The notes beneath the pieces are model-generated. The model saw only the letters and a program-made list of their open reading frames with translations. It was not told the origin of the DNA and made no database searches. A stretch of DNA of 64,000 bases from Amycolatopsis pittospori. Lineage in GTDB: Bacteria; Actinomycetota; Actinomycetes; Mycobacteriales; Pseudonocardiaceae. Every line of letters begins with the position of its first letter. Position 1 is the first letter of the stretch. The stretch is taken from NCBI RefSeq assembly GCF_013870525.1, contig NZ_JACBXD010000009.1:62001-126000 (forward strand), given 5' to 3'. Made by a program: the position numbers and the translations under genes. Shown piece after piece: positions 9,300-17,779 of this stretch.

Positions 9300-9464
9300 T
9301 AGGCCAAGGGTTCGCCGTGATGGCGATCAACCTTGGCTACCGAAGCGTACTACATCCAGCACGATCTTGTGCACCCACCGGGGAAAAGGCCTCTCACTCC
9401 GTTGTCCGTGCACCCCCAGAGCACGGATTCCGGAGAGAGAGGCCCGAACACGGCCCGAAACCGC

Positions 9465-9492
9465 TTGACAACTGTAAACCACTGCATACATG
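9465..9492 (+). promoter_or_regulatory. Candidate promoter of the XRE/ImmA operon
   Basis: A consensus -35 TTGACA (9465-9470) and TACATG (9487-9492) are 16 bp apart. A second -10-like TACACT lies about 40 bp downstream. The leader to ATG 9605 is therefore around 100 nt. Confidence 0.4.
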
Positions 9493-9604
9493 CCCTGTCA
9501 ACAGCTGCGGACAAGCGAAATCGCGTTACACTTCGGCTACAGAACGACAGGTCTGCCGCACGGCGGCAGGCCTGAACGGCAGGCCTACAGCCGGAAGGGG
9601 GATC

Positions 9605-9997
9605 ATGTCGCCGCACCAGACCTTCGCCGAGAAACTGAGCGCGCTGATCGATTCGATGCGCGCGGACGAAGGTGCCCCGCACAGCTATCGAGAGCTGTCC
9701 GCGGCGATCGATCGCGCCGGCGGGCCGGCCATGTCGCCCGCCTATCTCCAGCAGCTCGCCACCGGCAAGCGGATCAATCCGAAGATCCACTACGTCGAGG
9801 CGCTCGCGAGACTCTTCGGAGTCCCGATCACCTACTTCTTCGACGATCAGGAAGCACAACCCCTCGGCGAGGCGAAGCTCATGGCCATGCGAGCGCAGGA
9901 GCTTTCCCCGCAAGGCCGTCGCCAGGTGATGGACCTGCTCGAACTCGTCGAACGCTACGAAAAGGCCGAGCGCGACCTGCCGGGCGAGAGCCGATGA
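9605..9997 (+). CDS. XRE-family helix-turn-helix regulator
   Basis: I chose ATG 9605 because AAGGGGG lies just upstream and the homologous region starts there; a longer open frame upstream has no domain content. The 130-residue protein has an HTH_3-type domain over about residues 8-75 (YRELSAAI, MSPAYLQQLATGKR, ALARLFGVPITYFF). A helical tail follows (ELSPQGRRQVMDLLELVERY) that may dimerise. Its stop overlaps the ImmA/IrrE gene as ATGA. In known XRE-ImmA pairs the peptidase cleaves or displaces the repressor, so this is the probable target of the next gene product. Confidence 0.9.
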   Translation: MSPHQTFAEKLSALIDSMRADEGAPHSYRELSAAIDRAGGPAMSPAYLQQLATGKRINPKIHYVEALARLFGVPITYFFDDQEAQPLGEAKLMAMRAQELSPQGRRQVMDLLELVERYEKAERDLPGESR

Positions 9998-10515
9998 AGG
10001 AACGCGAGCTCCGCAAGCGCTGCCGCAAGATGCTGAACAAGCTCGACATCGAACCGCCGCTCGACGTCGGCGTGCTCTGCGAGCGCCTGGGCGAACAGCG
10101 CGGCAGGCCGATCCGGCTGATGCCGTATCCGCTGGAGGTGCCGGGTCCGTTCGGCTGCTGGATCGCCACCGGATCGGCGGACTACATCTTCTTCCAGCAG
10201 GAGACCACGAAATCCCATCAGGATCACATCATCCTGCACGAACTCGGGCATATGCTCGCCGATCACCATCCCGGCGGCGACGCCCAGCCCGCCGACTTCC
10301 TGCGCGGCCCCGCGACCGGTCTCGACGGCGACGCCGTACACCGGGCTTTACGCCGCACCTCCTACGATGAGGCCCACGAATGGGAAGCCGAGACCGTGGC
10401 GACCATCATCCTCGAATGGGCGTCGGTCTTGAACTACACGATGCCCCGTCGCGCCGACGACGATGACGTCCGCCGCGTCCAAGGCGCGCTGGGCGATCAC
10501 CAAGGGTGGATGTGA
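9994..10515 (+). CDS. ImmA/IrrE-type metallopeptidase
   Basis: ATG 9994 overlaps the XRE stop (ATGA), giving 173 residues. A zinc-peptidase HELGH motif lies at residues 82-86, and a downstream EWEAETVA helix supplies the likely third ligand. That is the COG2856 layout of ImmA and IrrE. Such enzymes relieve repression by cutting an XRE partner, in mobile-element induction or in the stress response. Here the partner is the coupled gene upstream, and no integrase or phage gene is near. The 3' end overlaps the membrane-protein gene. Confidence 0.9.
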   Translation: MKERELRKRCRKMLNKLDIEPPLDVGVLCERLGEQRGRPIRLMPYPLEVPGPFGCWIATGSADYIFFQQETTKSHQDHIILHELGHMLADHHPGGDAQPADFLRGPATGLDGDAVHRALRRTSYDEAHEWEAETVATIILEWASVLNYTMPRRADDDDVRRVQGALGDHQGWM

Positions 10516-11645
10516 ACGCGCTCTTCTCCCCCGTCAACATCGTCGCGATGGTCCTGTTCGCGACCGCGCTCGCCTGGCGGATCTACCAGACCTACCGGGC
10601 TCCGCGCGTACTGCCGAACTGGGCCATCACCGTCACGATCGTCTGCGTCGCCGGATCGTTCCTGGCCCAGCAGAAGGTCATCTCCGACTGGCTGGACGAA
10701 CTGACCGGCCGCGGCACCGGACGGCTGGTCAACAACATCATGCTGGCCGTCGCGGTCTGCGCGTTGCTGATCGTCTTCCTGGGTTCGGCGCTCGGCCCGC
10801 GACGGCCGCTGCGGGTGTTCTTCGAACTGATCCCGCTGGCCGCCGCGATCGCGCTGATGTTCATCGCCATGGCCGTCACTCCGGTGGAGGTACGCGGGCT
10901 CGCGTTGAGCCCGAAACTCGTGCACGAGCCCGGTGTGGCGTTGTTCTACCTCGGTGCCGGGCTGTACCTGATCTACGGCCTGCTCGCCTGTGCCTGGTGG
11001 ATCCTCCGGTACATCCGCGCGGCGGACCGGCATTTGAAGACCGGGCTGAAACTCAGCGCCGCCGGATTGATCCTGCTGTCCGTGGGCAGCGTCTTCCGCG
11101 CGCTCTACATCGTGATCGCTTGGGCCTTCGGACCGTCGATCCCGGTACTGCTCACCGTCGCCGTCCCCCTGGTCCTCCTCGGGATCGTGCTCTTCCTCGC
11201 CGGGATCACGTACCCGGGGGCGCGCGCGAGGTTCGCGGCACTGCGGCGCAGGCGCCAGCACAAACTCCACCACGAACGACTCACTCCACTGTGGACGGTG
11301 CTGTCCGACGTCTACCCGAACATCGTGCTCCGGACCACGCCGCGCGGACCGTGGGACCGGTGGCGCCCGCGTACGGTCCACCGTCACTACTACCGGCGCG
11401 TGATCGAAATCCGTGACGGGCTCGTGCAATTGAGTCCCTATCTGGAAACGGACCTCACGGCGCTCGCCGTCGACGACCCCCGGGGAGCGGCGGAGGCGTT
11501 GAAGACGGCGCTCGCCAGGCAGGCCGCGGGCGAGGCGACCGACGGGCGGGCGAAACTCGTGCTCCCCGGCGGCGCCGCGGACATCGAATCCGACGTACGG
11601 CCGTTGCTCGCGCTTTCGGCCGCGGTATCCCGGAACGAGGCATGA
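10512..11645 (+). CDS. MAB_1171c-type putative transporter (integral membrane)
   Basis: I chose GTG 10512 because it forms a GTGA overlap with the preceding stop and has AAGG six bases upstream; GTG 10506 is the alternative. The 377 residues comprise about seven N-terminal membrane helices and a cytoplasmic C-terminal part with RTVHRHYYRRVIEIRDGLVQ. That C-terminal motif typifies the MAB_1171c family, which often follows XRE and ImmA genes in actinomycetes. Transport has not been shown for the family as far as I know. It is coupled on both sides, so it belongs to the same regulatory unit. Confidence 0.8.
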   Translation: MNALFSPVNIVAMVLFATALAWRIYQTYRAPRVLPNWAITVTIVCVAGSFLAQQKVISDWLDELTGRGTGRLVNNIMLAVAVCALLIVFLGSALGPRRPLRVFFELIPLAAAIALMFIAMAVTPVEVRGLALSPKLVHEPGVALFYLGAGLYLIYGLLACAWWILRYIRAADRHLKTGLKLSAAGLILLSVGSVFRALYIVIAWAFGPSIPVLLTVAVPLVLLGIVLFLAGITYPGARARFAALRRRRQHKLHHERLTPLWTVLSDVYPNIVLRTTPRGPWDRWRPRTVHRHYYRRVIEIRDGLVQLSPYLETDLTALAVDDPRGAAEALKTALARQAAGEATDGRAKLVLPGGAADIESDVRPLLALSAAVSRNEA

Positions 11646-12826
11646 CCTTGCAGCTCCTGCTGACGGCGGACCGGATCCTCCCGCGTCCGAGCACGCCCAT
11701 CGAGGACGGCGCCGTACTCGTCGAAGGCGACCGGATCGTCGCCGCCGGCACCCGCGACGAGGTCGTCGCGCAAGCGTCACCGGACGCGGAAAGGCTCGAC
11801 TTCCCCGGCGCGACGCTGATGCCCGGCCTGTTCAACGCCCATGTGCACCTGGCCTTCGACGCCTCCCGCGAAATGCTCCCGAACTTCCTGGCGAGCGACG
11901 ACGCGTCACTGCGCGCGGGTGCCAAGGACCGGCTGGGCCAGTTGCTGCGCAGCGGCGTCACCACGGTGCGGGATCTCGGCGATCGTGCCGCCCTGGGCGC
12001 GCGGGTCCGGGCGGAACTCGAAGCGGAAGGCGTGGCGGCGCCGCGACTTCTGACCGCGGGCGCTCCCCTGACGGTCCCGAATGGACACTGCCATTTCTTC
12101 GGCGGCGAGGTCGACGGCGCGGTCGCGATCCGCGCGCTGATCGACGCCAACGCGGCCGCCGGCGCCGACGTGATCAAGGTGATGGCCAGTGGCGGCCAGA
12201 TCACCGAGGGCGGCGCGGAGATGTGGGAGTCCCAGTTCGACGTCCGGACGCTCCACCTGATCGTCGAGCACGCGGCGACCCACGGCCTCCAGGTCGCCGC
12301 GCACGCCCATGGCTCCGACGCGATCGAAGCGTCGGTCGAAGCCGGGGTCCGCACGATCGAGCACTGCACCTGGATGACCGGGCCGCAGCAGCAGGACAGG
12401 CGGGCGGCCGTCGCCAAACGGATGGCGGACGAGGGCATCGCGGCGTGCTCGACGAGCAGCCGCAACTGGCGGACGATGGCCGAGCGGATGGGCGAAGAAC
12501 TCGCGAAAACCGTCTACGGCAGGCTTTCCTGGCTCGAAGAGCTGGGCGTCCCGCTGCTGTCGGGAACCGACGCCGGACTGCCCGGCTCGGTCTTCGACGA
12601 TCCGGTCGGCGCGCTCGAACTCTACGAATGGCTCGGCTTCGGCAGGCGCCGCATCCTCGAGATCGCGACCGAGGACAGCGCCACCGGCCTCGGTCTCGGC
12701 GACGTCACCGGACAGCTCGCGCCCGGCCTGAGCGCCGACGTCCTGGTGGTCGACGGCGATCCGCTCGCCGATCTTTCCGCTCTCCGGAACCTTCGCCTCG
12801 TCCTTTCGCGCGGCTCCCGGGTGTGA
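11642..12826 (+). CDS. Amidohydrolase-family metal-dependent hydrolase
   Basis: ATG 11642 overlaps the previous stop as ATGA, giving 394 residues. The TIM-barrel metal sites of the amidohydrolase superfamily are all visible: NAHVHL, a VIKVMASGG lysine region, AAHAHG, IEHCTWM and GTDAGLPG. The small beta-sandwich is completed by LAPGLSADVLVVDGDPLADL. This arrangement fits the imidazolonepropionase-like/prolidase-like subgroup (cyclic amide or dipeptide substrates), but the substrate cannot be read from sequence. As the last gene of a regulator-peptidase-membrane protein operon it may produce or remove the signal that the operon senses. Confidence 0.88.
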   Translation: MTLQLLLTADRILPRPSTPIEDGAVLVEGDRIVAAGTRDEVVAQASPDAERLDFPGATLMPGLFNAHVHLAFDASREMLPNFLASDDASLRAGAKDRLGQLLRSGVTTVRDLGDRAALGARVRAELEAEGVAAPRLLTAGAPLTVPNGHCHFFGGEVDGAVAIRALIDANAAAGADVIKVMASGGQITEGGAEMWESQFDVRTLHLIVEHAATHGLQVAAHAHGSDAIEASVEAGVRTIEHCTWMTGPQQQDRRAAVAKRMADEGIAACSTSSRNWRTMAERMGEELAKTVYGRLSWLEELGVPLLSGTDAGLPGSVFDDPVGALELYEWLGFGRRRILEIATEDSATGLGLGDVTGQLAPGLSADVLVVDGDPLADLSALRNLRLVLSRGSRV

Positions 12827-12853
12827 CCCGGAAGTGGGACGCCAACTTTGGTG

Positions 12854-12873
12854 ACACCGTTTTAAAACAGTGT
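12854..12873. promoter_or_regulatory. 20-bp palindrome upstream of small membrane protein
   Basis: ACACCGTTTTAAAACAGTGT is palindromic except for one mismatched pair. It is unusually AT-rich for this genome and lies 34 bp before ATG 12908. The form resembles a TetR-family operator, but no regulator gene is adjacent on this side. Confidence 0.5.
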
Positions 12874-12907
12874 TATCGTCGCCTTCCCACCACGAAGGGA
12901 AAGAGCC

Positions 12908-13297
12908 ATGGAAGGCCCGATCAGACTGTTCACGGTCATCGCGCTGGTGTCGCTGCCGACGGTGATGTACGGCGGCTACGCGCTGATGGGCGTCATGCGC
13001 GACCGGAAACTGACCGAACACCAGCGGAGCATGTTCCGCGCCGGGCACGCCCACGCCGGCGTCCTGCTGGTCCTCGCGCTGGTCGCACTGCAGATCCTCG
13101 ACCGCACCGGCCTCTCGGACGGCACCCTGTGGATCGCCTGCTTCCTGCTGTTGTTCGGCGTACTCGCCCAATCCGGCGGGTTCTTCCTCCACCTCGCGCC
13201 GGGCAAGGGCAAGCTCGGCGGACGCGTCACCAGCACCGGAGCCGTCATGCTCGGAGCGGCGATGCTGACCACCGCGTACGGCGTGGCCTTCCCCTGA
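12908..13297 (+). CDS. Hypothetical four-helix membrane protein
   Basis: The start is ATG 12908 with GAAGGGAAAG upstream, giving 129 residues. Four hydrophobic stretches are visible (FTVIALVSLPTVMYGGYALM, AGVLLVLALVALQIL, LWIACFLLLFGVLAQSGGFF and VMLGAAMLTTAYGVAF). A charged loop contains REHQRS-like residues and RAGHAHAG. I do not recognise the family. The clear operator-like palindrome upstream implies tightly controlled expression. It is a separate unit from hisS, which starts 36 bp later. Confidence 0.7.
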   Translation: MEGPIRLFTVIALVSLPTVMYGGYALMGVMRDRKLTEHQRSMFRAGHAHAGVLLVLALVALQILDRTGLSDGTLWIACFLLLFGVLAQSGGFFLHLAPGKGKLGGRVTSTGAVMLGAAMLTTAYGVAFP

Positions 13298-13333
13298 CAA
13301 AACCGGTGGAACGGGCTCGTTAAGCTTGCTGAC

Positions 13334-14620
13334 GTGCCTGAATACCTGCCGACAGCCCCCGTCAAGGGGACCCGCGACTTCCTGCCCTCCGAGATGTCCG
13401 TCCGGACGCAGGTTTTCGGCCATCTCTACGACGTGCTCGAACTACGGGGTTTCCTCCGCTACGACGGGCCGATCCTCGAACCCGCCGAGATCTACGAGCG
13501 CAAATCCGGACAGGAGATCGCCGACCAGCAGCTGTACACGCTGACCACCAAGGGCGGCGAGCGGCTGGCCCTGCGCCCGGAGATGACGCCGTCGGTCGCC
13601 AGGATGATCGCGGGCAACGCGAAGTCGCTGCAGTTCCCGGTGCGCTGGTACAGCCACCCGAACTGCCACCGCTACGAGCGGCCGCAGCGTGGCCGGGTAC
13701 GCGAGCACTGGCAGATCAACGCGGACATCTTCGGTTCGGACAGCGCGAACTGCGAGATCGAGATCTTCGAGCTCGTCCACGACATGATGGGCGCGCTCGG
13801 GGCGACCCCGGAGATGTTCCAGGTGCGGGCCAACGACCGGAACCTGCTCTCTTCGGCACTCACCGACATCGTCGGCGTGACAGCCGAGCAGTTGCCGCAG
13901 GTGTTCACCCTGGTGGATCGCTGGGAGAAGTCGGACCGCACGAAGCTGAGCGACACCGCGGCCGAGATCGGCCTGACCGACAAGCAGTTCGAGAAGCTGA
14001 CCGAGACCCTGACGTCGGGGACGGCCCTGCTCGACGAACTGCCCGAGCAGGTCAAGGAGAACTCGAATCTGGTCAAGGTGCTCACCAGCGGCGCCGCGGA
14101 CCTGATCACGTTCGATCCGATGATCGTGCGCGGGCTCGCGTACTACACGTCGACCGTGTTCGAGGTCTTCGACACCTCTCCGGAGAACCGCCGGGCCCTC
14201 TTCGGCGGCGGCCGGTACAGCGACCTGGCGTCGTTGTTCACGTCGCAGCAGATCCCCGGGATCGGCTTCGGCATGGGCGACGTCACGCTGATCGACTTCC
14301 TGGACACCCACGATCTGACGCCGAAGCCGCGCAGCGAGGCCGACGTCGTGGTGATCCCGGTGGTCGAAGAGCTCACCGGCGCCGCTCGCGACGTCGCGGG
14401 GCGGCTCCGCAAGTCCGGTCTGCGCACGTCCACGCCCATCGAGTTGCGCAAGCTGGGCAAGGAACTGACCCGGGCCGACAAGGCCGGCGCGCGGGCCGTG
14501 GTGATCGTCGGCCAGGAGGACTGGGACGCCGGGAACGTCACGGTCCGCAGCCTCGCGACCCGCGAGCAGCAGACCGTGGCGGTCGACGCCGTCGTCTCGA
14601 CGGTCACTTCTTTGCTCTGA
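13334..14620 (+). CDS. hisS: Histidyl-tRNA synthetase, atypical form
   Basis: The start is GTG 13334, giving 428 residues. Class II motifs are present: KGTRDFLPSE at the start (motif 1 region), RYERPQRGRVREHWQINADI (motif 2), a RGLAYYTSTVFE histidine-specific stretch, GGGRYSDL and GIGFGMG (motif 3). The C-terminal anticodon-binding domain begins near VVVIPVVEE. It charges tRNA-His. Two sites depart from the common bacterial form: motif 2 ends HWQ rather than FHQ, and the usual RGLDYY is RGLAYY. It could be a second, divergent copy rather than the housekeeping enzyme. A perfect terminator hairpin follows. Confidence 0.88.
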   Translation: MPEYLPTAPVKGTRDFLPSEMSVRTQVFGHLYDVLELRGFLRYDGPILEPAEIYERKSGQEIADQQLYTLTTKGGERLALRPEMTPSVARMIAGNAKSLQFPVRWYSHPNCHRYERPQRGRVREHWQINADIFGSDSANCEIEIFELVHDMMGALGATPEMFQVRANDRNLLSSALTDIVGVTAEQLPQVFTLVDRWEKSDRTKLSDTAAEIGLTDKQFEKLTETLTSGTALLDELPEQVKENSNLVKVLTSGAADLITFDPMIVRGLAYYTSTVFEVFDTSPENRRALFGGGRYSDLASLFTSQQIPGIGFGMGDVTLIDFLDTHDLTPKPRSEADVVVIPVVEELTGAARDVAGRLRKSGLRTSTPIELRKLGKELTRADKAGARAVVIVGQEDWDAGNVTVRSLATREQQTVAVDAVVSTVTSLL

Positions 14621-14625
14621 CACAA

Positions 14626-14660
14626 CGAAAACCGGCGCCGGATTCCGGCGCCGGTTTTCG
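14626..14660. terminator. Bidirectional terminator after hisS
   Basis: Perfect 16-bp arms (14626-14641 and 14645-14660, core CCGGCGCCGG) with an ATT loop carry a TTTT run on one side and AAAA on the other. It therefore works for hisS and for the convergent aldo/keto reductase gene. Confidence 0.85.
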
Positions 14661-14668
14661 TTTCCCCC

Positions 14669-15670
14669 TCAGCGCGAAAGCATCCGCAGGGATTCTTCGG
14701 GATAGCGCTCACCGGCGACCTGGTCGGCCGGTACCGCCGTCTCGATCGCGGCCAAGTCTTCGGCTGTCAGCTCCAAGCCGACGGCCGCGACGTTCTCTTC
14801 GAGATACTTACGCCGCTTGGTCCCCGGAATCGGTACGACGTCCTCCCCCTGGGCCTGCACCCACGCCAGCGCCAGCTGACCAGCGGTCACGCCCTTCCGC
14901 TCAGCCAGGGCGCGCAACGCCTCGACCATCGCCAGATTCCGCTCCAGGTTCCCCTCGGCGAACCGAGGCTGCGTCGTCTGCCGGAAGTCGCCTTCCGCGA
15001 AGTCCTCTTTGGACTTGAAGCGGCCGGTGAGGAACCCGCGGCCCAACGGCGAATACGGCACCAGGCCGATGCCGAGTTCGCGACAGACCGGAACGATCTC
15101 GTTCTCGATGTCACGTGACCAGAGCGACCATTCCGTCTGCACGGCCGAAACCGGATGCACCGCGTGCGCCCGCCGAATGGTCTCCGGCCCCGCCTCGGAC
15201 AAGCCGATATGCCGGATCTTCCCCTGTTCGACCAGTGAGGACAGCGCGCTCGCGGTCTCCTCGATCGGCACGCTCGGGTCGACGCGGTGCTGGTAGTACA
15301 GGTCGATATGGTCGACGTTCAGCCGTCGCAACGAGGCCTCGACCTGTTGCCGCACATAGAATTCGTCGCCCCGGACTCCGCGTTTGCGCGGGTCGGCCTC
15401 GTCCCGCACGATGCCGAACTTGGTCGCCAGCACGACCTTGTCGCGCCGGCCGGCCAGCGCACGGCCGACCAATTCCTCGTTGCGGCCGAAGCCGTACATG
15501 TCCGCCGTGTCGATCAGGGTCACGCCCAGCTCGATCGCGCGATGGATCGTCGCGATCGATTCGGTGTCGTCACCTTGGCCGTAGAACTCGCTCATGCCCA
15601 TGCAGCCGAGTCCCTGCGCGCCGACTTCCAGCGTGCCGAGCCTGCGTGCGGGCAGCATCGAACCCGTCAT
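14669..15670 (-). CDS. Aldo/keto reductase (paralogue 1)
   Basis: The start is ATG 15670, giving 333 residues. It is a standard NADPH-dependent TIM-barrel reductase of the AKR13/YajO-like group. The catalytic tetrad is visible as D (DTADMYG), Y in that same segment, K (LATKFGI) and H (YYQHRVD). The C-terminal NADPH loop [13 protein letters not shown] is complete. It reduces aldehydes or ketones to alcohols; the natural substrate is not indicated. It lies 29 bp downstream of a close paralogue and most likely shares the MerR-controlled transcript starting near 17081. Confidence 0.9.
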   Translation of the reverse strand: MTGSMLPARRLGTLEVGAQGLGCMGMSEFYGQGDDTESIATIHRAIELGVTLIDTADMYGFGRNEELVGRALAGRRDKVVLATKFGIVRDEADPRKRGVRGDEFYVRQQVEASLRRLNVDHIDLYYQHRVDPSVPIEETASALSSLVEQGKIRHIGLSEAGPETIRRAHAVHPVSAVQTEWSLWSRDIENEIVPVCRELGIGLVPYSPLGRGFLTGRFKSKEDFAEGDFRQTTQPRFAEGNLERNLAMVEALRALAERKGVTAGQLALAWVQAQGEDVVPIPGTKRRKYLEENVAAVGLELTAEDLAAIETAVPADQVAGERYPEESLRMLSR

Positions 15671-15699
15671 GTTTTCTCTTTCGCCGAAGGGTGAAGGAT

Positions 15700-16683
15700 T
15701 TATTTGCCGGCGGCGCGGGCGAGCCGCTCCGGGTAACGCTCACCGGCGATCGCCTCGGCGGGCGCGGCCTTCTCGATGGCCTCGATGTCCACTTCGGACA
15801 GTTCCAGTTCCGCCGCGGCGGCGTTCTCTTCGAGATACTTGCGACGCTTCGTCCCCGGGATCGGCACGACGTCGTCACCCTGCGACTGCACCCAGGCGAG
15901 CGCCAGCTGACCGGCGGTCACGCCCTTCTCCGCCGCCAACGCGCGCAGAGCCTCGACGATCGCCATGTTGCGCTCGAAGTTGCCCTCGGCGAACCGCGGC
16001 AGCCCGCGGCGCATGTCGTCCTCCGGCAGGTCCTTCACCGACGTCACGCTGCCGGTGAGGAAACCACGGCCGAGCGGCGAGAACGGCACGACGCCGATCC
16101 CCAGCTCGCGTACGGTCGAGAGGATTTCGCCCTCGATGCCACGGGTCCACAGAGACCACTCGCTCTGCAGGGCCGTCACCGGATGCACGGCGTGCGCCCG
16201 GCGGATCGTCTCCGCACTGGCTTCGGAGATCCCGGCGAACCGGATCTTCCCCTCCTCCACCAGCTCGGCGAGTGCGCCCCAGGTCTCCTCGACGGGCACG
16301 TTCGGGTCGACCCGGTGCTGGTAGTAGAGATCGATGTGGTCGACGTTCAGCCTGCGAAGCGACTCTTCGCAGCTCTCCTTGACGTAGGCCGCGTCGCCCC
16401 GGGCGGACATCCCGCCGTCCTCACTCCAGACGATGCCGAACTTGGTCGCCAGCACGACCTGGTCCCGCTTGCCCGCGATAGCCCGGCCGACCAGTTCCTC
16501 GTTCGCGCCGGCGCCGTAGACGTTCGCCGTGTCGAGCAGGGTCACCCCCAGTTCGAGGGCACGGTGGACGGTGGCGATCGACTCGGTGTCGTCGTCCCGG
16601 ACGCCGTAGGCCTGGCTCATCCCCATGCAGCCGAGGCCCTGTGCCCCGACTTCCAGACCGCCGAGCTTCCTGGTGCTGATCAC
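15700..16683 (-). CDS. Aldo/keto reductase (paralogue 2)
   Basis: I chose GTG 16683: it overlaps the MerR stop as GTGA and has GGAGGG eight bases upstream. The open frame extends further only because it reads through the MerR gene. The 327 residues keep the tetrad ([22 protein letters not shown]) and the [13 protein letters not shown] cofactor loop, and resemble the adjacent gene along the whole length. That indicates tandem duplication. The MerR-AKR-AKR order suggests detoxification of reactive carbonyls sensed by the regulator. Confidence 0.9.
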   Translation of the reverse strand: MISTRKLGGLEVGAQGLGCMGMSQAYGVRDDDTESIATVHRALELGVTLLDTANVYGAGANEELVGRAIAGKRDQVVLATKFGIVWSEDGGMSARGDAAYVKESCEESLRRLNVDHIDLYYQHRVDPNVPVEETWGALAELVEEGKIRFAGISEASAETIRRAHAVHPVTALQSEWSLWTRGIEGEILSTVRELGIGVVPFSPLGRGFLTGSVTSVKDLPEDDMRRGLPRFAEGNFERNMAIVEALRALAAEKGVTAGQLALAWVQSQGDDVVPIPGTKRRKYLEENAAAAELELSEVDIEAIEKAAPAEAIAGERYPERLARAAGK

Positions 16684-17081
16684 GCTGAGATTCCCTCCAT
16701 GGTGGCTCCGGTGCCGAGCACCTTCCGTTCCACCTGCTCGTAGTGGTCGATCTTGTAGTCGAGGATGTCGAGGCAGGCCTGCAGCTCGGCGATCCGCTCG
16801 GCGACCGACGTGCGCTGGTCGACGAGGATCGACTTGCGGCGTCCCGCGCTCGACGCGCCGTGGTGGCGCAGCGACGCGTACTCCCGCATGCGTTTGATGG
16901 GCATACCGGTCAGGCGCAGCTTGGTCAGGAACCCCAGCCACCCGAGGTCGTCGTCGCTGTAGGCGCGGCGCCCCGCGGCGTCCCGCGCCGGGGGCTCGAC
17001 GAGTTTGATGCGCTCGTAGTACCTGAGGGTGTCGATGGACAACCCGCTACGTCGCGCGGCTTCCGCTATCGAGTAGCTCAT
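16680..17081 (-). CDS. MerR-family regulator of the aldo/keto reductase operon
   Basis: I chose ATG 17081 because it starts the MerR homology ([20 protein letters not shown], then [11 protein letters not shown]) and lies seven bases after a -10 box. The 133-residue protein has the winged-helix domain (residues 1-70) and a long dimerisation helix with no cysteine or metal motif. That makes an organic or redox-derived signal more likely than a metal. It heads an operon with two reductases and has its own operator-promoter (17089-17119). Confidence 0.9.
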   Translation of the reverse strand: MSYSIAEAARRSGLSIDTLRYYERIKLVEPPARDAAGRRAYSDDDLGWLGFLTKLRLTGMPIKRMREYASLRHHGASSAGRRKSILVDQRTSVAERIAELQACLDILDYKIDHYEQVERKVLGTGATMEGISA

Positions 17082-17088
17082 GTCGTCG

Positions 17089-17119
17089 ACATTACGACCT
17101 GGAGCGCGCTCCAGGTCAA
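17089..17119 (-). promoter_or_regulatory. MerR-type promoter with 19-bp spacer and palindromic operator
   Basis: On the minus strand, -35 TTGACC (17114-17119) and -10 TAATGT (17089-17094) are 19 bp apart. A 22-bp perfect palindrome (17096-17117, arms GACCTGGAGCG/CGCTCCAGGTC) fills the spacer. An over-long spacer with an internal operator is the hallmark of promoters twisted into activity by MerR proteins. The -10 sits seven bases before ATG 17081, so the message is probably leaderless. Confidence 0.85.
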
Positions 17120-17165
17120 CTCCGAATCCGAGCGATTGATAACAGCGTTGCGTTACGCTCCGATC

Positions 17166-17759
17166 ATGCCCCGCCCCAGGACGCACGACGAGAACCTCCG
17201 GCTGAAGCTGCTGGACCGCGCCGGAGAGCTCATCTCGGCCGACGGACCGAAGGCCCTGAGCCTCCGCAAACTCGCCGCGGACGTCGGCACGTCCACCACC
17301 GCGGTCTATTCACTCTTCGGCAGTAAGACGGACCTGGTCAGTGCCCTGTTCGCGGAGGGCTTCCGGCGCTTCGGCCTGCGGATGTCCGGGGTCTCGCTGA
17401 GCGGCGACCCGGTCGAGGACCTGGTGCGGCTCGGGGTCGCGTACCGGGAAAGCGCCCTGGCCGACCCGCACCTCTACGCGATCATGTTCACGAAGTCGGT
17501 CCCGGGTTTCGAGCCCGCGGAAGAGACCGCCGAGCAGGCTCGCGCGACCATGGCGCCCCTCGAAGAGACCATCCGCAAGGCCGTCGCCGACGGCGTCTTC
17601 ATCGGCGCGCCGCCCGAGGTCATCGTCGTGGGCTGCTGGGGCACCGTGCACGGCCTCGTGTCGCTCGAACTGAACGGGAACCTGCCGGAGGCGTACACCG
17701 TGAGCCCGGCATACGAGACCGCACTACGGGCGAACGCCTCCGGCTGGCTACGCCGCTGA
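17166..17759 (+). CDS. TetR-family regulator
   Basis: The start is ATG 17166, preceded six bases earlier by TACGCT, giving 197 residues. The N-terminal helix-turn-helix (LSLRKLAADVGTSTTAVYSL, then FGSK) is typical. The C-terminal part has the WHG-type ligand domain pattern (VVGCWGTVHGLVSLEL). It is divergent from the MerR gene across 84 bp. No obvious target operon follows; it faces a repeat-filled gap and the convergent upp gene, so it may act on genes elsewhere or on the divergent MerR unit. Confidence 0.88.
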   Translation: MPRPRTHDENLRLKLLDRAGELISADGPKALSLRKLAADVGTSTTAVYSLFGSKTDLVSALFAEGFRRFGLRMSGVSLSGDPVEDLVRLGVAYRESALADPHLYAIMFTKSVPGFEPAEETAEQARATMAPLEETIRKAVADGVFIGAPPEVIVVGCWGTVHGLVSLELNGNLPEAYTVSPAYETALRANASGWLRR

Positions 17760-17779
17760 CGCCCTCCCGCTCCCCCGCA

